From: Piezodorus guildinii
Taxonomy: Eukaryota > Arthropoda > Insecta > Hemiptera > Pentatomidae
Direction: 5' to 3'
Assembly (NCBI GenBank): GCA_023052935.1
Contig: CM041292.1
Location: forward strand, 83,662,169 to 83,726,168
Length of the DNA: 64,000 nt
The notes under the pieces were generated by a model. That model had not been told where the DNA came from and searched no databases. It was given only the letters and a program-made list of their open reading frames with translations. Positions 1 through 9,877 of the stretch are shown in pieces. Position 1 is the stretch's first letter. Every line of letters begins with the position of its first letter. A program made the translations under genes and the position numbers.

Positions 1-121
1 TTTATATATTCTAGGACTAGTCACTTTAGAATAATATTTCTATACATCTGTATAATTATATATATATAATATATTTATATTATATTATATATACTATCAC
101 GTTAAAAAATAATTTTTTGTT

Positions 122-540
122 TTACTTTCACTTAACTATTATTTATGAAATATATAGTAAGGGAGAGTATTGCAATCGTGAAAATTTTCGAATTTGAGTT
201 TTCAACGGAAATAGTTTTCCATGAGTCTAAATGACCTAGTCCCACAAAAAGGCCTCTGTATATATGTGGTACGTATAGCATGAAAACGAATACCGCAAGA
301 AACTGAAATTTTATATTTACGCCCGAGATGTTCCAGCAACTTTTTCATTAAAATCTGCAAACAGAAGAGCCACTTTATAACATGCGTTTTGCACCTTTTT
401 ACAATAAAGATAAAAAAAGGATCTTTAGGCTCTTAAACGATTTCGATTAAACTAGCTATATGGATGTGAAATTTAATAGGCTTTCTTTAGATATAGGTTT
501 CATTCTGATTGAAAAAGTCTGATAGGATTTAAATTCCGAA
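122..540 (-). repeat. Repeat family A, copy A1 (truncated, reversed)
   Basis: The left edge reads TTTACTTTCACTTA, followed by a decayed form of the TATATAGTAAGGG terminal palindrome and the block running from 'attgcaatcgtgaaaattttcg' into 'gaaactgaaattttatattt'. The same blocks occur in reverse complement in copy A2 (26954-27836). Similarity stops near the position matching A2's 'taagccctgtcag', so about half of the element, including the TCTGGTGCGGGC end, is missing. No protein is encoded. Confidence 0.75.
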
Positions 541-565
541 TTTTTATATGTATTTTAAAATTTGC

Positions 566-610
566 ATTTCTGACTGTGCTCATTTTAAAATAATGAGCAC
601 AGTCAGAAAT
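566..610. repeat. Perfect 19-bp inverted repeat (hairpin)
   Basis: The arms at 566-584 and 592-610 are perfectly complementary (ATTTCTGACTGTGCTCATT and its reverse complement) around a 7-nt AT loop. It lies just right of repeat copy A1. Function unknown; it could be the fused ends of a small foldback element. Confidence 0.85.
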
Positions 611-647
611 TCGGTGGAATTTATTACACATTGGACATGTATAATAT

Positions 648-1437
648 TCACTGTATAAAATTCGCGAATTCATTCCAAGTCGGAAGCTCAGTTTTGGAGA
701 AATATTCCATCTCAAAGGCTTCTCTGGTTTTGCCGTCAAGCATTCGAAGTGCTAATGTACTTAAAATAAACCCCGAAAGGTCGGTTATTTCTAGTTTGAG
801 AAACGCAGAAGCACTTGCTAGTACTATTGCCGAGAAGGTTTCCAGATTAGAAAGGTTACTCTTAATAATCGGCTTAAAATTTAAAATCCTGGTTAGGTGA
901 AAAGGTGGCATGCATTCTCTTGCTATCATATTTTTTAAGCTGAGCTTCCCAGGCTTCCTACACCGGATATTGATATGGCGGAAATAGTCTGCGAAGCCGA
1001 CCCCTTAAGCGCGGATTTAAGATAATCAAATGTATAATTGATGTAAATGTTTCTTTGAAGTCTTGCTATTTCGCAATGTCTCGCAAAAATTATGGAATAC
1101 TAATGGCTGGCATTCGTGGGTGGGAGGGGGTAGCATCTGAACATCTACACGTCATAGGCTTATCACTATCTGACCGAACCGCGTCGTTAGTAATATTAAG
1201 AGATAAAGCCTCGTAGAACAAAGCAAGTGCTTCATCTATTAGCGCTTTAAAACCATCCCTTGGCAAAGTTAATTTTCTCGCAAGAAAATTAGCATCACGA
1301 AAAGCCGTATGAAACCACTCGTAGGTGACGTTAATGCAAGACATCCGAGCGAAAAACAGAGATCCTCGCGAAGGATCGGTGCATAGGCCAAGTCCGATTG
1401 TGGTGGTCGTCTTTATGTCATCGGCCAAATAAGACAA
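648..1437 (-). pseudogene. BEL/Pao-type retrotransposon gag remnant
   Basis: On the minus strand, 1437-1090 is open and ends in 'HPRMPAISIP'. After a frame-broken gap, 929-648 is open with 'FILSTLALRMLDGKTREAFE' followed by 'LPTWNEFANFIQ'. The order 'LPxIxxPxF', then a leucine-rich stretch with LD-x-x-TR-x-x-[FW]E and PT[WF]-x-EF-x-x-F, is the pattern of the DUF1759-type gag region of BEL/Pao elements. The reading frame is broken at least once between the halves. No LTRs or pol were seen. Assignment rests on pattern memory and the right half is the weaker part. Confidence 0.5.
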
Positions 1438-2132
1438 TTGTTCCTCTAAATCAGTTTAGGTAGCTTTTCGTCAGAATATTTATTTTTAGGAGCTATTGTT
1501 TTAGGTTAGGTGGTTAAGTCATCATAAAAAATATTACCACGAAATTTATTAAATTAACCGACCCTGTAGATTAGTGAAAAACGAAACCATGGAGGACCAA
1601 ACTAATTTAGTGGAGGTGATATCTGGCCCGGAGAATCAAAGTTGGTTGGGGCAAGGGGCTTTTCTCAAGTGAAAAACCAACCTTTCCCCGTAAGACCGTT
1701 TGGTGGTTAGAATAAGAATGGTGAGAAAGATGAAAACTTATACCTGGGTGCTTCCTTCACTTCGGCTTCACGAGATTATACTTAATTTCTTGAAAACAGG
1801 ATTATTTAAAAAACAAGGTGGAATATTGTTTTTCTCCTTTAAAAACAACTCACAGAAAAATGTTCACTGACGCTATGTAACATCTGTTTTTGAACAATAA
1901 TAAAACCCTCATACATTATAAAAAACAAAAGAACATATGTTATCTTGATAAAAATAAATAAAATTATAAATTTGGGCTTGAACACTGATAATACTTTTTA
2001 AAAAAATTGCGGTGGTCTAAGTTCATTCTACATAATCGCATATAAAATGTCCCTTCATAGAGGATAACCGAGGGCAAAAGTGTAAACGACTTGAGCGTTT
2101 TTAGATAAAATCGGTTTGCGTATTTGACGAAA
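1438..2132. other. No gene recognised
   Basis: AT-rich with a more GC-balanced patch at about 1555-1720. No long open frame, repeat partner or transposon end was recognised on either strand. Confidence 0.5.
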
Positions 2133-2146
2133 CCAAATGATTGGAG

Positions 2147-2431
2147 GTTTGTTTTATTTCGTTTAACGTCACTTTATGCTACTATGGCTAATCGGACGAT
2201 GCTACAGTGGGATTCCTAAATTTTGCCTATCCAGGTTCTATTAGGATAGGGATCTTTAACGAGTACCTGACATCGCACAGGCTCGGGACCACCTCTTAAC
2301 GTCTCCTCCGAAGGACGGCATAACTTAGGATTTTTTACTCCCATTAAAAAATCCTAGGGCCGCCAGCAGGTTTCAACCCGCGACCTTTGGCATAGAAAGC
2401 TGTTATGCTAGCCACTAAGCTATGGGTGACC
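2147..2431 (-). mobile_element. tRNA-derived SINE, copy S1 (complete)
   Basis: A 285-bp insertion flanked by a perfect 14-bp target-site duplication, CCAAATGATTGGAG, at 2133-2146 and 2432-2445. Read on the minus strand it starts with a tRNA-like head (A-box-like TAGCTTAGTGG, B-box-like GGGTTGAAACC). It continues with a body containing an 11-bp perfect stem (AGGATTTTTTA, arms 2327-2337 and 2345-2355) and ends in an AC/AT-rich tail. Copies S2 (38345-38633) and S3 (17253-17436) share the body. Mobilisation by a LINE in trans is inferred from the target duplication and tail. Confidence 0.9.
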
Positions 2432-2445
2432 CCAAATGATTGGAG

Positions 2446-3472
2446 TAAAAACATGCCAAAATATTAATTTCTTAAAAATTTATACTTTTGAAAATAGACG
2501 TATCAATTAATAACATCCCTTTGAGACTTTTTATTTACCTTTTTTCTTTTCGCGTGAACACGAAACTTTTATAGGTAGTGGATCACTGCCAATCGATTTT
2601 TATTGACCAAATAGCATTTTGATGAGAAATATTTGACATTATGTTTTAAAATTATCATTAATTAAATTTTATTATAAATTTAAGAATATTTACAAGAAGC
2701 TTGTCCTAACTCCCAGAAAGGTATATCAAATTTAAGTTTTGATGGTCTCATTTAAATTGTTAGCATATGGAGATTCAAAAAATAGATCATTCATTTATGT
2801 TGAGCTATATAGCTTAGTGCTCAAAGATTTTGCTAATGATTGAACCATCTTGTGCTCATTATAGCACTAGCTTTTTCGATCTGGCTCAAGTTCATTATAT
2901 TTTAAATATATCACTGTAAAGAAAGAAAAACCACTTGTAATATAATTCGCACGGTTTTCGCCATGTGTTAAGAGATAGGACGCACTTCTTGCATATGAGC
3001 TATTCTTTGTCTTAACATTAGCGTTACATGACTGCTTGTATGGTGAACTTCTCTTTGCCTTCCCCGAAATAGGCTGCCCTCCCGCTTACCGAGAACAAGG
3101 ATGCTTCCCAAGCATCGTGGGACGATCTTGGAAGCGCCAAATTCACAAAAAACAACTAAAAATGAGGATTAAAAAAAAAAAAAAAATATTTATTTATTCT
3201 GGGACGACAAGTAACTTTATAATAATAAAAGAATGTGAGATTTACTGTCTTAGAGTAAGATTAAAAAAATAAGAAATATAAAGTGAATAATAATAAGTAA
3301 AAAAGAAAACTAATAGCTGTGAAAATATTTGTAAAAAATATGAGAGATGATTAAAGAAGAAGAACAATTGACATGTTCCCATACATAACCTAAACTAAAA
3401 AACAAAATAAAATTCTTACTTATTTAAAAAAAAAAAAAAAAAGAAACATTTCTATAACTTTTTTTCTATTTT
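2446..3472. other. Intergenic or intronic AT-rich DNA, no gene recognised
   Basis: No convincing coding region. Two A-runs (about 3171-3186 and 3425-3442) could be tails of old plus-strand retroposons, but no coding or repeat body could be attached to them. A 78-codon open frame at 3036-3272 has no recognisable features. Confidence 0.45.
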
Positions 3473-3486
3473 TATATTTTCATGGA

Positions 3487-3675
3487 CCCTCCGAGGCGAT
3501 TGAAAAGAAGATGGCCTCGGGATCTACTTACTTAAATAAACATCGAAGTACTACCGCTGGGTAGTTTCTTCACAAGCCTTATACGCCTTTTATTATAATT
3601 CATCACTTTTACTTATTGTATTTATGTAATATACAGTTGTAAAATTCAATAAAATATAATTAAAAAAAAAAAAAA
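3487..3675 (+). mobile_element. Severely 5'-truncated Jockey LINE copy
   Basis: This 189-bp insert begins inside the last ORF2 codons of a Jockey element (CCTCCGAGGCG ... AAGAAGATGGCCTCG). It carries a 3' UTR related to that of the full-length element ending at 57208, and a poly(A) tail. A perfect 14-bp target duplication, TATATTTTCATGGA, flanks it (3473-3486 and 3676-3689). It landed in the 3' part of an older minus-strand LINE whose tail resumes at 3690. Confidence 0.92.
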
Positions 3676-3689
3676 TATATTTTCATGGA

Positions 3690-3812
3690 AACTGGATCAG
3701 TCAGGATTGTTTGGAAATTGAATGGACAGGAAAAAATGGAATATATGAGATTTGAAAGTAGGAACGGATCGGATTATGAATGATCTGTCGAAAGCGGTGG
3801 TTCGATGGGCGT
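3690..3812 (-). pseudogene. CR1/L2-like LINE, C-terminal piece (left of nested insertion)
   Basis: The minus strand reads 'HRTTAFDRSFIIRSVPTFKS', the pattern of the extreme C-terminus of CR1/L2-type reverse transcriptase proteins (R-T-x-x-F-x-x-SF). The preceding segment of that protein, ending 'HNIRTRPSDLY' with shifts, is at 7735 and beyond. The old element is therefore split by the plus-strand LINE at 3819-7734. Confidence 0.6.
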
Positions 3813-3824
3813 AATATATAGACT

Positions 3825-4049
3825 ATGCATATCCTATATGCAGATCCTTCTGTTACATATAAGAGACATTTTTTTAAAGTTAAGGAAAATAGGTATCACA
3901 TTTCTGAGATTGAAGAACTTTTAGCGAGTCTTGGTGAAGGGAGGCTTCCGTTTAATTCATCACCAACTAAAGTAAATAAACGAAAAAAAATAGAAGACAA
4001 ATTTGAACAGTTTCGATTTCGTGACAGAACATCAAAACAAAACCAGTAG
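3825..4049 (+). CDS. Short leading ORF of the (ATCT)n LINE
   Basis: A 74-codon frame that starts at the first ATG after the inferred 5' edge and overlaps the endonuclease frame (4003) in another frame. It is basic and Lys-rich at its end and has no recognised domain. It may be an ORF1 remnant or the true N-terminus of the polyprotein separated by a frameshift. Confidence 0.4.
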   Translation: MHILYADPSVTYKRHFFKVKENRYHISEIEELLASLGEGRLPFNSSPTKVNKRKKIEDKFEQFRFRDRTSKQNQ

Positions 4050-5469
4050 CCAGTTCGGAAAAAGATTGAATCAAGGAGAACTAGGAAGGAACCACAATCG
4101 GCTATCTCAGGACGAATCTATTTGGAAATTGAAAAAAGATAAGCTAAATTATCGATCAACTGGGCTGCCTGGGTTGCAGGTAAATACTAAAAGCTCCACA
4201 AAGTTAGAAGAATTAAGAATATTATCCTATAATGTACATGGATTAGCCTCTAAAAACCAAAGTTGTTTCGATTTTGTAACAAATTTTGATGTAATTTTTT
4301 TGTGTGAAACATTTCTAGAAAAACATACTATAGAAAAATTCAAAAAATATTTTACAAATTTTGAGCTAATATGGATTCCGGCAAAAAGGGAAGTAAAATT
4401 TGGTAGGGCGAGTGGTGGTTGTATATTTGGAATAAAAGAATCCTTGAAAATAAATAATTTTGCGCTATTTACACAAATTTTAGACAGAGACGTTATAAAA
4501 ATTAGCATAAAACACAAGATCGTTCATTTAATACCGGTATATTTAAATAAATGGGAGGAGGATTTTTCAATGTTAGTCGAAATACTAGACTTAAAAAATC
4601 TAAATTATATAGTTATCGGAGATCTTAACTCCAGAACTGGAAATTTACAAAAAATCCCCAAAAATAGCCTTAAATTTCAAACTACAGCCATTAGTCCGCA
4701 TAGGAACTCTAAAGATAATATTTTGGACACCAGAGGAAAAAAGTTGGTTGAAGCATTGGAGACGTATGATTTAGTGATATTAAATGGCAGAGTGAAAAGT
4801 GATTCTAAAGGAGAATTAACATTTATCACCCCGAAAGGCTCATCAGTAATCGATTATTGTTGTGTCTCTAGAGATATATTATCGTTAATAAAAGATTTTA
4901 CAGTCGGAACTGAAATTTTCTCGGATCACATGCCGATAGTCGTGCCATTAGAAATTGAATTAAATAGCAACTATGAAAATACACTCAAACTACCCCCAAA
5001 GTTAAACTGGGCATTAGAAATAAGGGAAAAACATCAGGGTAAAATTAGAAAAAATATGGAAAATGGGAAGATGGAAGAAGGTTTATTGATAAATGAAGTA
5101 GAGTGGTTAGTTAAAATTATTAAACAATCAGCAATAAATAGCAACTATGACTCAAGAAAAACTAGAAAAGAAATTTGGTTCGACAAGGAATGTATAAAAG
5201 TAAGAAAACAATCATTCAGGCTTCTAAATAAATACAGGAAAAATAATATACCGGATGACAGGTTACTGTATACTCAGTATAAAAAGTACTATAAGCAGTT
5301 ATGCAGAGAAAAAAAGAAAAAGTATTATAATGAAACGATAGAAAAGTTTAAGTATGTTAAAGACACAAAAGGCTTCTGGGAAATAGTTAGAAAGTTTAAA
5401 AACCATAATTTCATGATAAGTAATGAGATAAGAGTTCAAGAATGGGAAGATTATTTTTATAATATGTAA
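4003..5469 (+). CDS. LINE endonuclease domain (N-terminal half of ORF2)
   Basis: Encodes 488 residues. Exonuclease-endonuclease-phosphatase (APE-like) motifs occur in order: SYNVHGL near residue 76, LCETFL near 102, VIGDLNSRTG near 204, a VIDYCCVS motif, and SDHMPIV near 310. These are the metal-binding and catalytic blocks that nick the target for target-primed reverse transcription. The C-terminal third is a Lys-rich linker typical of the region before the RT. The frame ends at a TAA (5467-5469) that looks like a nonsense mutation, because the same frame continues with LINE-like linker for about 40 codons before a 1-nt shift leads into the RT. Confidence 0.85.
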   Translation: MNSFDFVTEHQNKTSSQFGKRLNQGELGRNHNRLSQDESIWKLKKDKLNYRSTGLPGLQVNTKSSTKLEELRILSYNVHGLASKNQSCFDFVTNFDVIFLCETFLEKHTIEKFKKYFTNFELIWIPAKREVKFGRASGGCIFGIKESLKINNFALFTQILDRDVIKISIKHKIVHLIPVYLNKWEEDFSMLVEILDLKNLNYIVIGDLNSRTGNLQKIPKNSLKFQTTAISPHRNSKDNILDTRGKKLVEALETYDLVILNGRVKSDSKGELTFITPKGSSVIDYCCVSRDILSLIKDFTVGTEIFSDHMPIVVPLEIELNSNYENTLKLPPKLNWALEIREKHQGKIRKNMENGKMEEGLLINEVEWLVKIIKQSAINSNYDSRKTRKEIWFDKECIKVRKQSFRLLNKYRKNNIPDDRLLYTQYKKYYKQLCREKKKKYYNETIEKFKYVKDTKGFWEIVRKFKNHNFMISNEIRVQEWEDYFYNM

Positions 5470-5591
5470 AATGAACAACTAAGCCCAGTATGTATACAAT
5501 ATGCTGAACCACTGTTACAGGATACATTTCTCGATAATCCCTTTACTCTACCTGGATTAAAAGCCATTATAAACAAGACTAAGCAAACAAA

Positions 5592-7433
5592 GCACCTGGC
5601 CTTGACCGTGTCCCTTACGAGTACTATAAAAACGCACCTGACGAATTCTTAAGTAGGCTATTGAAATGTTATAATAAAATTATGGATATAGGTGAGGTAC
5701 CTAAATGTTTTAAAGAATACATGATTTTACCATTGCACAAATCAGGAGAAAAAAATTTAGTACAGAACTATAGAGGAATAACGCTCGGAAATACAATAAG
5801 CAAATTATTTACGGCTTTAATTAATTTAAGATTAACTGAATGGGCAGATGTTGAAAATAATATTAAAGAATTCCAGGCAGGTTTCCGAAATCAGTACTCT
5901 ACTATAGATAACATATTCTGCTTAATGAGCATTATAAAACTTAATTTAAAAATAAAGAGAAGAAAAGTATATAGTTTTTTCATTGATTTTAAGGCGGCTT
6001 TTGATAAAATCGATAGACAGGCACTATTTTATAAACTGAGCCAACTGGGAATATCATATAGAATAATACGCATAATAAAGAGCCTGTATGAGGAAGCGGA
6101 AACAAGAGTTTGGAGCCAACAGGGTTTAACATCACAATTTAAGACCGAAAACGGACTTAGGCAGGGTTGTGTTTTAAGCCCTTTTCTTTTCTCATGCTTC
6201 ATCAACGATTTAGAGGACAGCCTGTGCGGTGGCATTAATTTGAATGAAAGGAAAATAAAATTACTGGCATATGCGGACGATATCACATTGGTAGCAACTG
6301 ACCCTAAAACATTACAGCTAATGATAAAGGATATGGAAAAATATTGCCAAATGTGGAATTTAGAGGTCAATTTAAATAAGTCTAAAATGTTAATTTTCAG
6401 AAATGGAGGAGGTAAACGTGGGCGAAATGAAAAATGGTTTTTCAATAACCAAGCAATAGAGGTAGTAAATGAATATAAATACCTGGGTATTATCCTTACA
6501 CCCACACTATCCTTAAAAAAACATCTACAGCAGAAGTTATCAAAAGCAAAAATGGCAATCAACTCCATATGGAAAAATTTCCTATTAAACAACAGTATAC
6601 CCTATAAATCAAAACTTGAAGTATTTAATGCCGTTTTTAAATCATTCATAGGATATGGAGCTCAGGCATGGGGAAGTAAGGAATATATAGAAACTGAAAA
6701 ACTTTTATATTATTTTATTAAAAAATTATTTAGCCTGCCACAAGCCACACCGTCATACCAGCTGCACATCGAAACAAAAATAGTCCCAATGTTCGTGGAA
6801 ACTTTAAAAATTCAAAATAACTACATTCTAAAAGTTAAAAATCTACCAAATAATAGACTGCCACATTTCATAAATGAGGAAGTTATCAAACAAAATATTT
6901 TCTGGATTAAAGATGTAAGAGAACTGGCTGAAAAACATAATATTTCAATAGACATTCAACTTAAAAACAAATATAACTGGGCTCTAATCTTAGAACAATT
7001 TAGACAATCACTGATAGGTATTTACAGATCAAAATTTTTACAAAGGGCTATAGTCTCAGAGAAAATGTTTATATATAAAAACTTAGATCATGGGACGCAA
7101 TATTTGTTTGATACCCAATTAAGTTTTAATGGGGTGAAATGGATATTTAAAGTTAGATGTGAATTGGTATACCTCAACTATAATAGATTTTGGTTAAATA
7201 ACAATGTGATGTGTTCGCTTTGTAACAGAAAAGAAGTAGAAAATACCTTTCATTTCCTCGCCATATGTCCTATTTTATCTGAAATTAGAATAAGGTGTTT
7301 CGGAAAGAATTATTTAAACACCGATGAAGTAATAAACTATCTTAATGGACAGAACTGGATGGCTGTGTATAAATATTGTAAAATAGCATGGCCCTACAGA
7401 TATAAACTTATAAAAGAGTTTAACTATATTTAA
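5592..7433 (+). CDS. LINE reverse transcriptase (C-terminal half of ORF2)
   Basis: The frame opens around 5592 with 'APGLDRVPYEYY'; the first ATG is at 5661. RT blocks in order: YRGITLGNTISKLF (block 1), QAGFRNQYSTIDNI (2a), FIDFKAAFDKIDR (catalytic A), GLRQGCVLSPFLF (B), YADDITLVA (catalytic C, canonical YADD), the thumb approach KYLGIIL, and a distal C-x2-C-x7-H-type segment (MCSLCNRKEVENTFHFLAICP). It is separated from the endonuclease frame by one stop (5467) and a single-base shift near 5590. The RT half itself is unbroken over about 610 codons, so the catalytic core could be functional. Confidence 0.88.
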   Translation, partial: APGLDRVPYEYYKNAPDEFLSRLLKCYNKIMDIGEVPKCFKEYMILPLHKSGEKNLVQNYRGITLGNTISKLFTALINLRLTEWADVENNIKEFQAGFRNQYSTIDNIFCLMSIIKLNLKIKRRKVYSFFIDFKAAFDKIDRQALFYKLSQLGISYRIIRIIKSLYEEAETRVWSQQGLTSQFKTENGLRQGCVLSPFLFSCFINDLEDSLCGGINLNERKIKLLAYADDITLVATDPKTLQLMIKDMEKYCQMWNLEVNLNKSKMLIFRNGGGKRGRNEKWFFNNQAIEVVNEYKYLGIILTPTLSLKKHLQQKLSKAKMAINSIWKNFLLNNSIPYKSKLEVFNAVFKSFIGYGAQAWGSKEYIETEKLLYYFIKKLFSLPQATPSYQLHIETKIVPMFVETLKIQNNYILKVKNLPNNRLPHFINEEVIKQNIFWIKDVRELAEKHNISIDIQLKNKYNWALILEQFRQSLIGIYRSKFLQRAIVSEKMFIYKNLDHGTQYLFDTQLSFNGVKWIFKVRCELVYLNYNRFWLNNNVMCSLCNRKEVENTFHFLAICPILSEIRIRCFGKNYLNTDEVINYLNGQNWMAVYKYCKIAWPYRYKLIKEFNYI

Positions 7434-7710
7434 AAATTGTAATATATTTATATATATGTAATTGTTTATTATTATTGTTATTGTTTTGTTGTTTTGAGCC
7501 TGATAATGAAATAGTTGAATCGGTGAGTGAGATTATTTTACTGTTATTGTGTAGTGTATCGTATATGAATATAGTTACTGTTATATAAATTATAAAATTA
7601 AACAGGTCGGCTCCGGACTAGACGGTCTAAAAGACCATAGTTCTATTAATGTTTTTTTATATGTTATATTTTTGTTGTAATATGCTGAAAGAAAAAATAA
7701 AAAAACAGTT

Positions 7711-7733
7711 ATCTATCTATCTATCTATCTATC
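7711..7733 (+). repeat. (ATCT)n 3' terminus of LINE
   Basis: About six tandem ATCT units directly follow the A-rich 3' end of the LINE. Several LINE clades end in short tandem repeats instead of poly(A). This run marks the 3' boundary of the element. Confidence 0.9.
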
Positions 7734-7734
7734 A

Positions 7735-8700
7735 AATATACAAATCAGAAGGCCGCGTACGAATGTTGTGGGAATGCATTGAGAATTTAAATAGTAAGAG
7801 ATCAGAGTTGTATGATGGTTGGCAGGATCGGACAACTTGATAGGGGAAGGAAGCCAGGAAGTACTTGCGACGGTGGGAAGGATTAAGCCACTTTAACTCT
7901 TCGTTGAATGGAGTTACAGATGTGTCCCTGGAGATCCCAAAGATGAATTGAATTAATGAATAACCGTATTAGTTTTTCTTCAGGATCTCCAGAGAAACCC
8001 CCATGCATCGTACAGAAATAGTCAAAGTGGAGAAATAACAGGGAGGAGATCAGAAGCTTACGGTTTTCAAGAGAAAAGAGGTCACGGTGTCCATTTAATC
8101 GCTTAAAAGTGACGAAGAAGCGGCGGGAGATGTCAAAAATGTGGTTTTTCTAGCAGAGGTTTCGGCCGAAGGTGATTCCAAGGATTTTGATTGATTGGTG
8201 GATTTTTATTGGATTCTTATTTAGAAAAGGGCCGGAGTGGGAGGTAGAGTATTTAGGAGCGGACTGAAACCTATTACAATTACCTTAGTATTTTTAACAT
8301 TCAGCTTTAGCTTGTTATCCATGGCCCATTGACTAATTCTGTTTAAATAATTTTGTAGCTTTTCAGATGCAAGTAATCGATCCGAAGGTGTAAGGAAATT
8401 TAAATTTGGAAATCTTCGGCATACAAATGATATTGGGAGTCATCAATAAGGAGAGGAAGGTCATTTATTTAAACAGCAAATAGGGTGAGAGACAGTAATG
8501 TGACCTGTGAGACACCACATGATAGAGGCAGAGTCATGGAAGGAGGTTGAACTGGAACCACTAAGTACTGGGTACGGTCAGAAAGGAAGGACTGGAACCT
8601 TCAAAGAGCACTATTGGATTAAGGAAGATTTCTATGTTTGTTAAGAAGAATGTTGTGATCAACGGTGTCGAAAGCTTTTATGTCAATTGATTACAATTAT
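7735..8700 (-). pseudogene. CR1/L2-like LINE reverse transcriptase remnant
   Basis: Minus-strand frames, with several stops and shifts, read in order: 'IDIKAFDTVDHNILL' (RT block A, near 8690-8640), a 'GVSQVTLLSLTLF' block B relic, 'INDLPLLIDDS' with 'HLYAEDF' (decayed YADD, near 8440), 'IKILGITFGRNL', 'KLLISSLLFLHFDYFC', and a tail resembling 'ELKWLNPSHRRKYFLASF' when frame shifts are allowed. This is the RT and C-terminal domain of a CR1/L2-like LINE. Its last codons resume at 3690-3812, beyond the plus-strand LINE inserted into it. It is much older than its insert. Confidence 0.75.
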
Positions 8701-8888
8701 CTTCACCTAAACATGAAGTTTTATTTTAAACGTATTTATAACTCGATTTCTCTATCCAAACATTACGTTCATCTGTCAATCAGAACTCATATATTATTTT
8801 ATTTTCTAAAATAGAATAATAACATGGATTCAACTCCATAATTAAATTAACAATCATAATTCAGAAGTTTAAATAAAAAGAAACTTAC

Positions 8889-9018
8889 TTTTCCTCTATC
8901 ATCACTTTTGCATATATCAAATATATTTTTGAGAACAGTTTTTAATTCCGGAAAATTTTGAATATACATAGTACCAGTCACTGCTTTAACGACTACATCA
9001 CCACACATTCCCGCCGCT
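8889..9018 (-). CDS. Glutaminase-like gene, exon c (partial gene)
   Basis: A 130-nt exon bounded by a TTTTAG acceptor (right) and GTAAGT donor (left). It completes the codon left open by the exon at 14408-14514 and reads 'AAGMCGDVVVKAVTGTMYIQ', then 'FPELKTVLKNIFDICKS', ending GK in phase 0. The spacing F-x-x-I..CKS-x-x-x-GK matches the segment just before the catalytic domain of animal glutaminases, which hydrolyse glutamine to glutamate in mitochondria. The catalytic serine-lysine domain would be encoded further left, beyond the window or hidden past the LINE-filled intron. Divergence from typical glutaminases is high. Confidence 0.65.
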
Positions 9019-9316
9019 CTAAAACATCACAATTTATGTTACACTTTTAAATCTTAGCACTTATTCTTTTGATAATGTTAAATTTATTCAAGTTTTAGAT
9101 AGAAAAAAGGGCTAGAAACTATTCATGTAAAAAATCTACTTTATAATATAATACCTAGTCCTGCTATAAATATTGTTACAAGGAAATATTGACAGATTTA
9201 AACAGAAAAATATTTTTTTTCAAAACCTTTATTAGGAAATAAAATGTATATCAATATAGAGTAAAAAAATAAATAAATAAACTACCAACATTGTCACAGA
9301 CATTTAATATCCGTGA

Positions 9317-9499
9317 CTAATCGTCAATAGCAGCACGCTGCACTTCTTGAAGAATTGTTCGGACCAGAGATTGTTTGAGGCTTTCCAAATTAGGCTGTGC
9401 TCTGTGGCATGACATCTTCTCCAGTTCGGAACAAAGCCGGTAATCTAATACGTTTTTTTTTTTTTGATTATCCAAATGACCTTCAAGATTTGAAACCAA
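9317..9499 (-). pseudogene. IS630/Tc1-mariner-type transposase, C-terminal remnant
   Basis: The minus strand reads 'LDYRLCSELEKMSCHRAQPN' followed by 'LESLKQSLVRTI' and 'QRAAIDD'. This resembles the end of mariner/Tc1-type transposases, where a P-L/D-Y-x-x-W-x-x-LE stretch is followed by a helical segment. Upstream catalytic domain and terminal repeats were not found. It lies in a glutaminase intron. A T-run in the middle of the frame (about 9453-9465) may mark an indel. Confidence 0.5.
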
Positions 9500-9877
9500 A
9501 TCCTATATGGTCAGTAGCTGTTTGCCATAATTTAATAGAAACTTAGGTTACGGAACCAAATATAATAGAAAAAGATCAATAAATTAATTAAATAGAGAAT
9601 AAAACAAAATAATGTAAATGAGAGAGGAAGGTGGCTCAAAAAAAATAGAAAAAATGAAATAATATTAAAATTAAATTAAACTCTGTGAAGTGCCTCATTT
9701 TTTTTTTTTTTTTACATTGACACTTAATGAAGAATTGCTTGATGATCATAAACTTTTCTTTGTCTAACTTTTGTAAAAACATGGCTTCTGTTTCTGGGGG
9801 AACCACTACTGACCTTTACTTTCTATATTTTCTGCATCGGAACAGAATGTGGCGCGGGTCTTCAGGGACTTGGCATG

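Larger units (their letters stand above)
3819..7734 (+). mobile_element. Non-LTR retrotransposon (LINE) with APE and RT, ending in (ATCT)n
   Basis: A 3.9-kb LINE encoding an apurinic-type endonuclease (4003-5469) and a reverse transcriptase with a C-terminal Cys-rich segment (5592-7433). It ends in a short 3' UTR and an (ATCT)n run at 7711-7733. The 5' edge is placed near 3819 because an old minus-strand LINE is interrupted there and resumes at 7735; a possible short duplication, AATATA, occurs at 3813-3818 and 7735-7740. Only one stop and one 1-nt shift interrupt the main frame, so the insertion is recent. The clade was not assigned. Confidence 0.85.

Noticed and set aside
2345..2431. tRNA gene on the minus strand (A and B boxes)
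   Set aside because: The boxes belong to a SINE head: body, tail and target duplications are present, and a tRNA cloverleaf is not complete.
3036..3272. 78-codon open frame as a gene
   Set aside because: Runs through a poly(A) stretch, has no motif and no supporting context.
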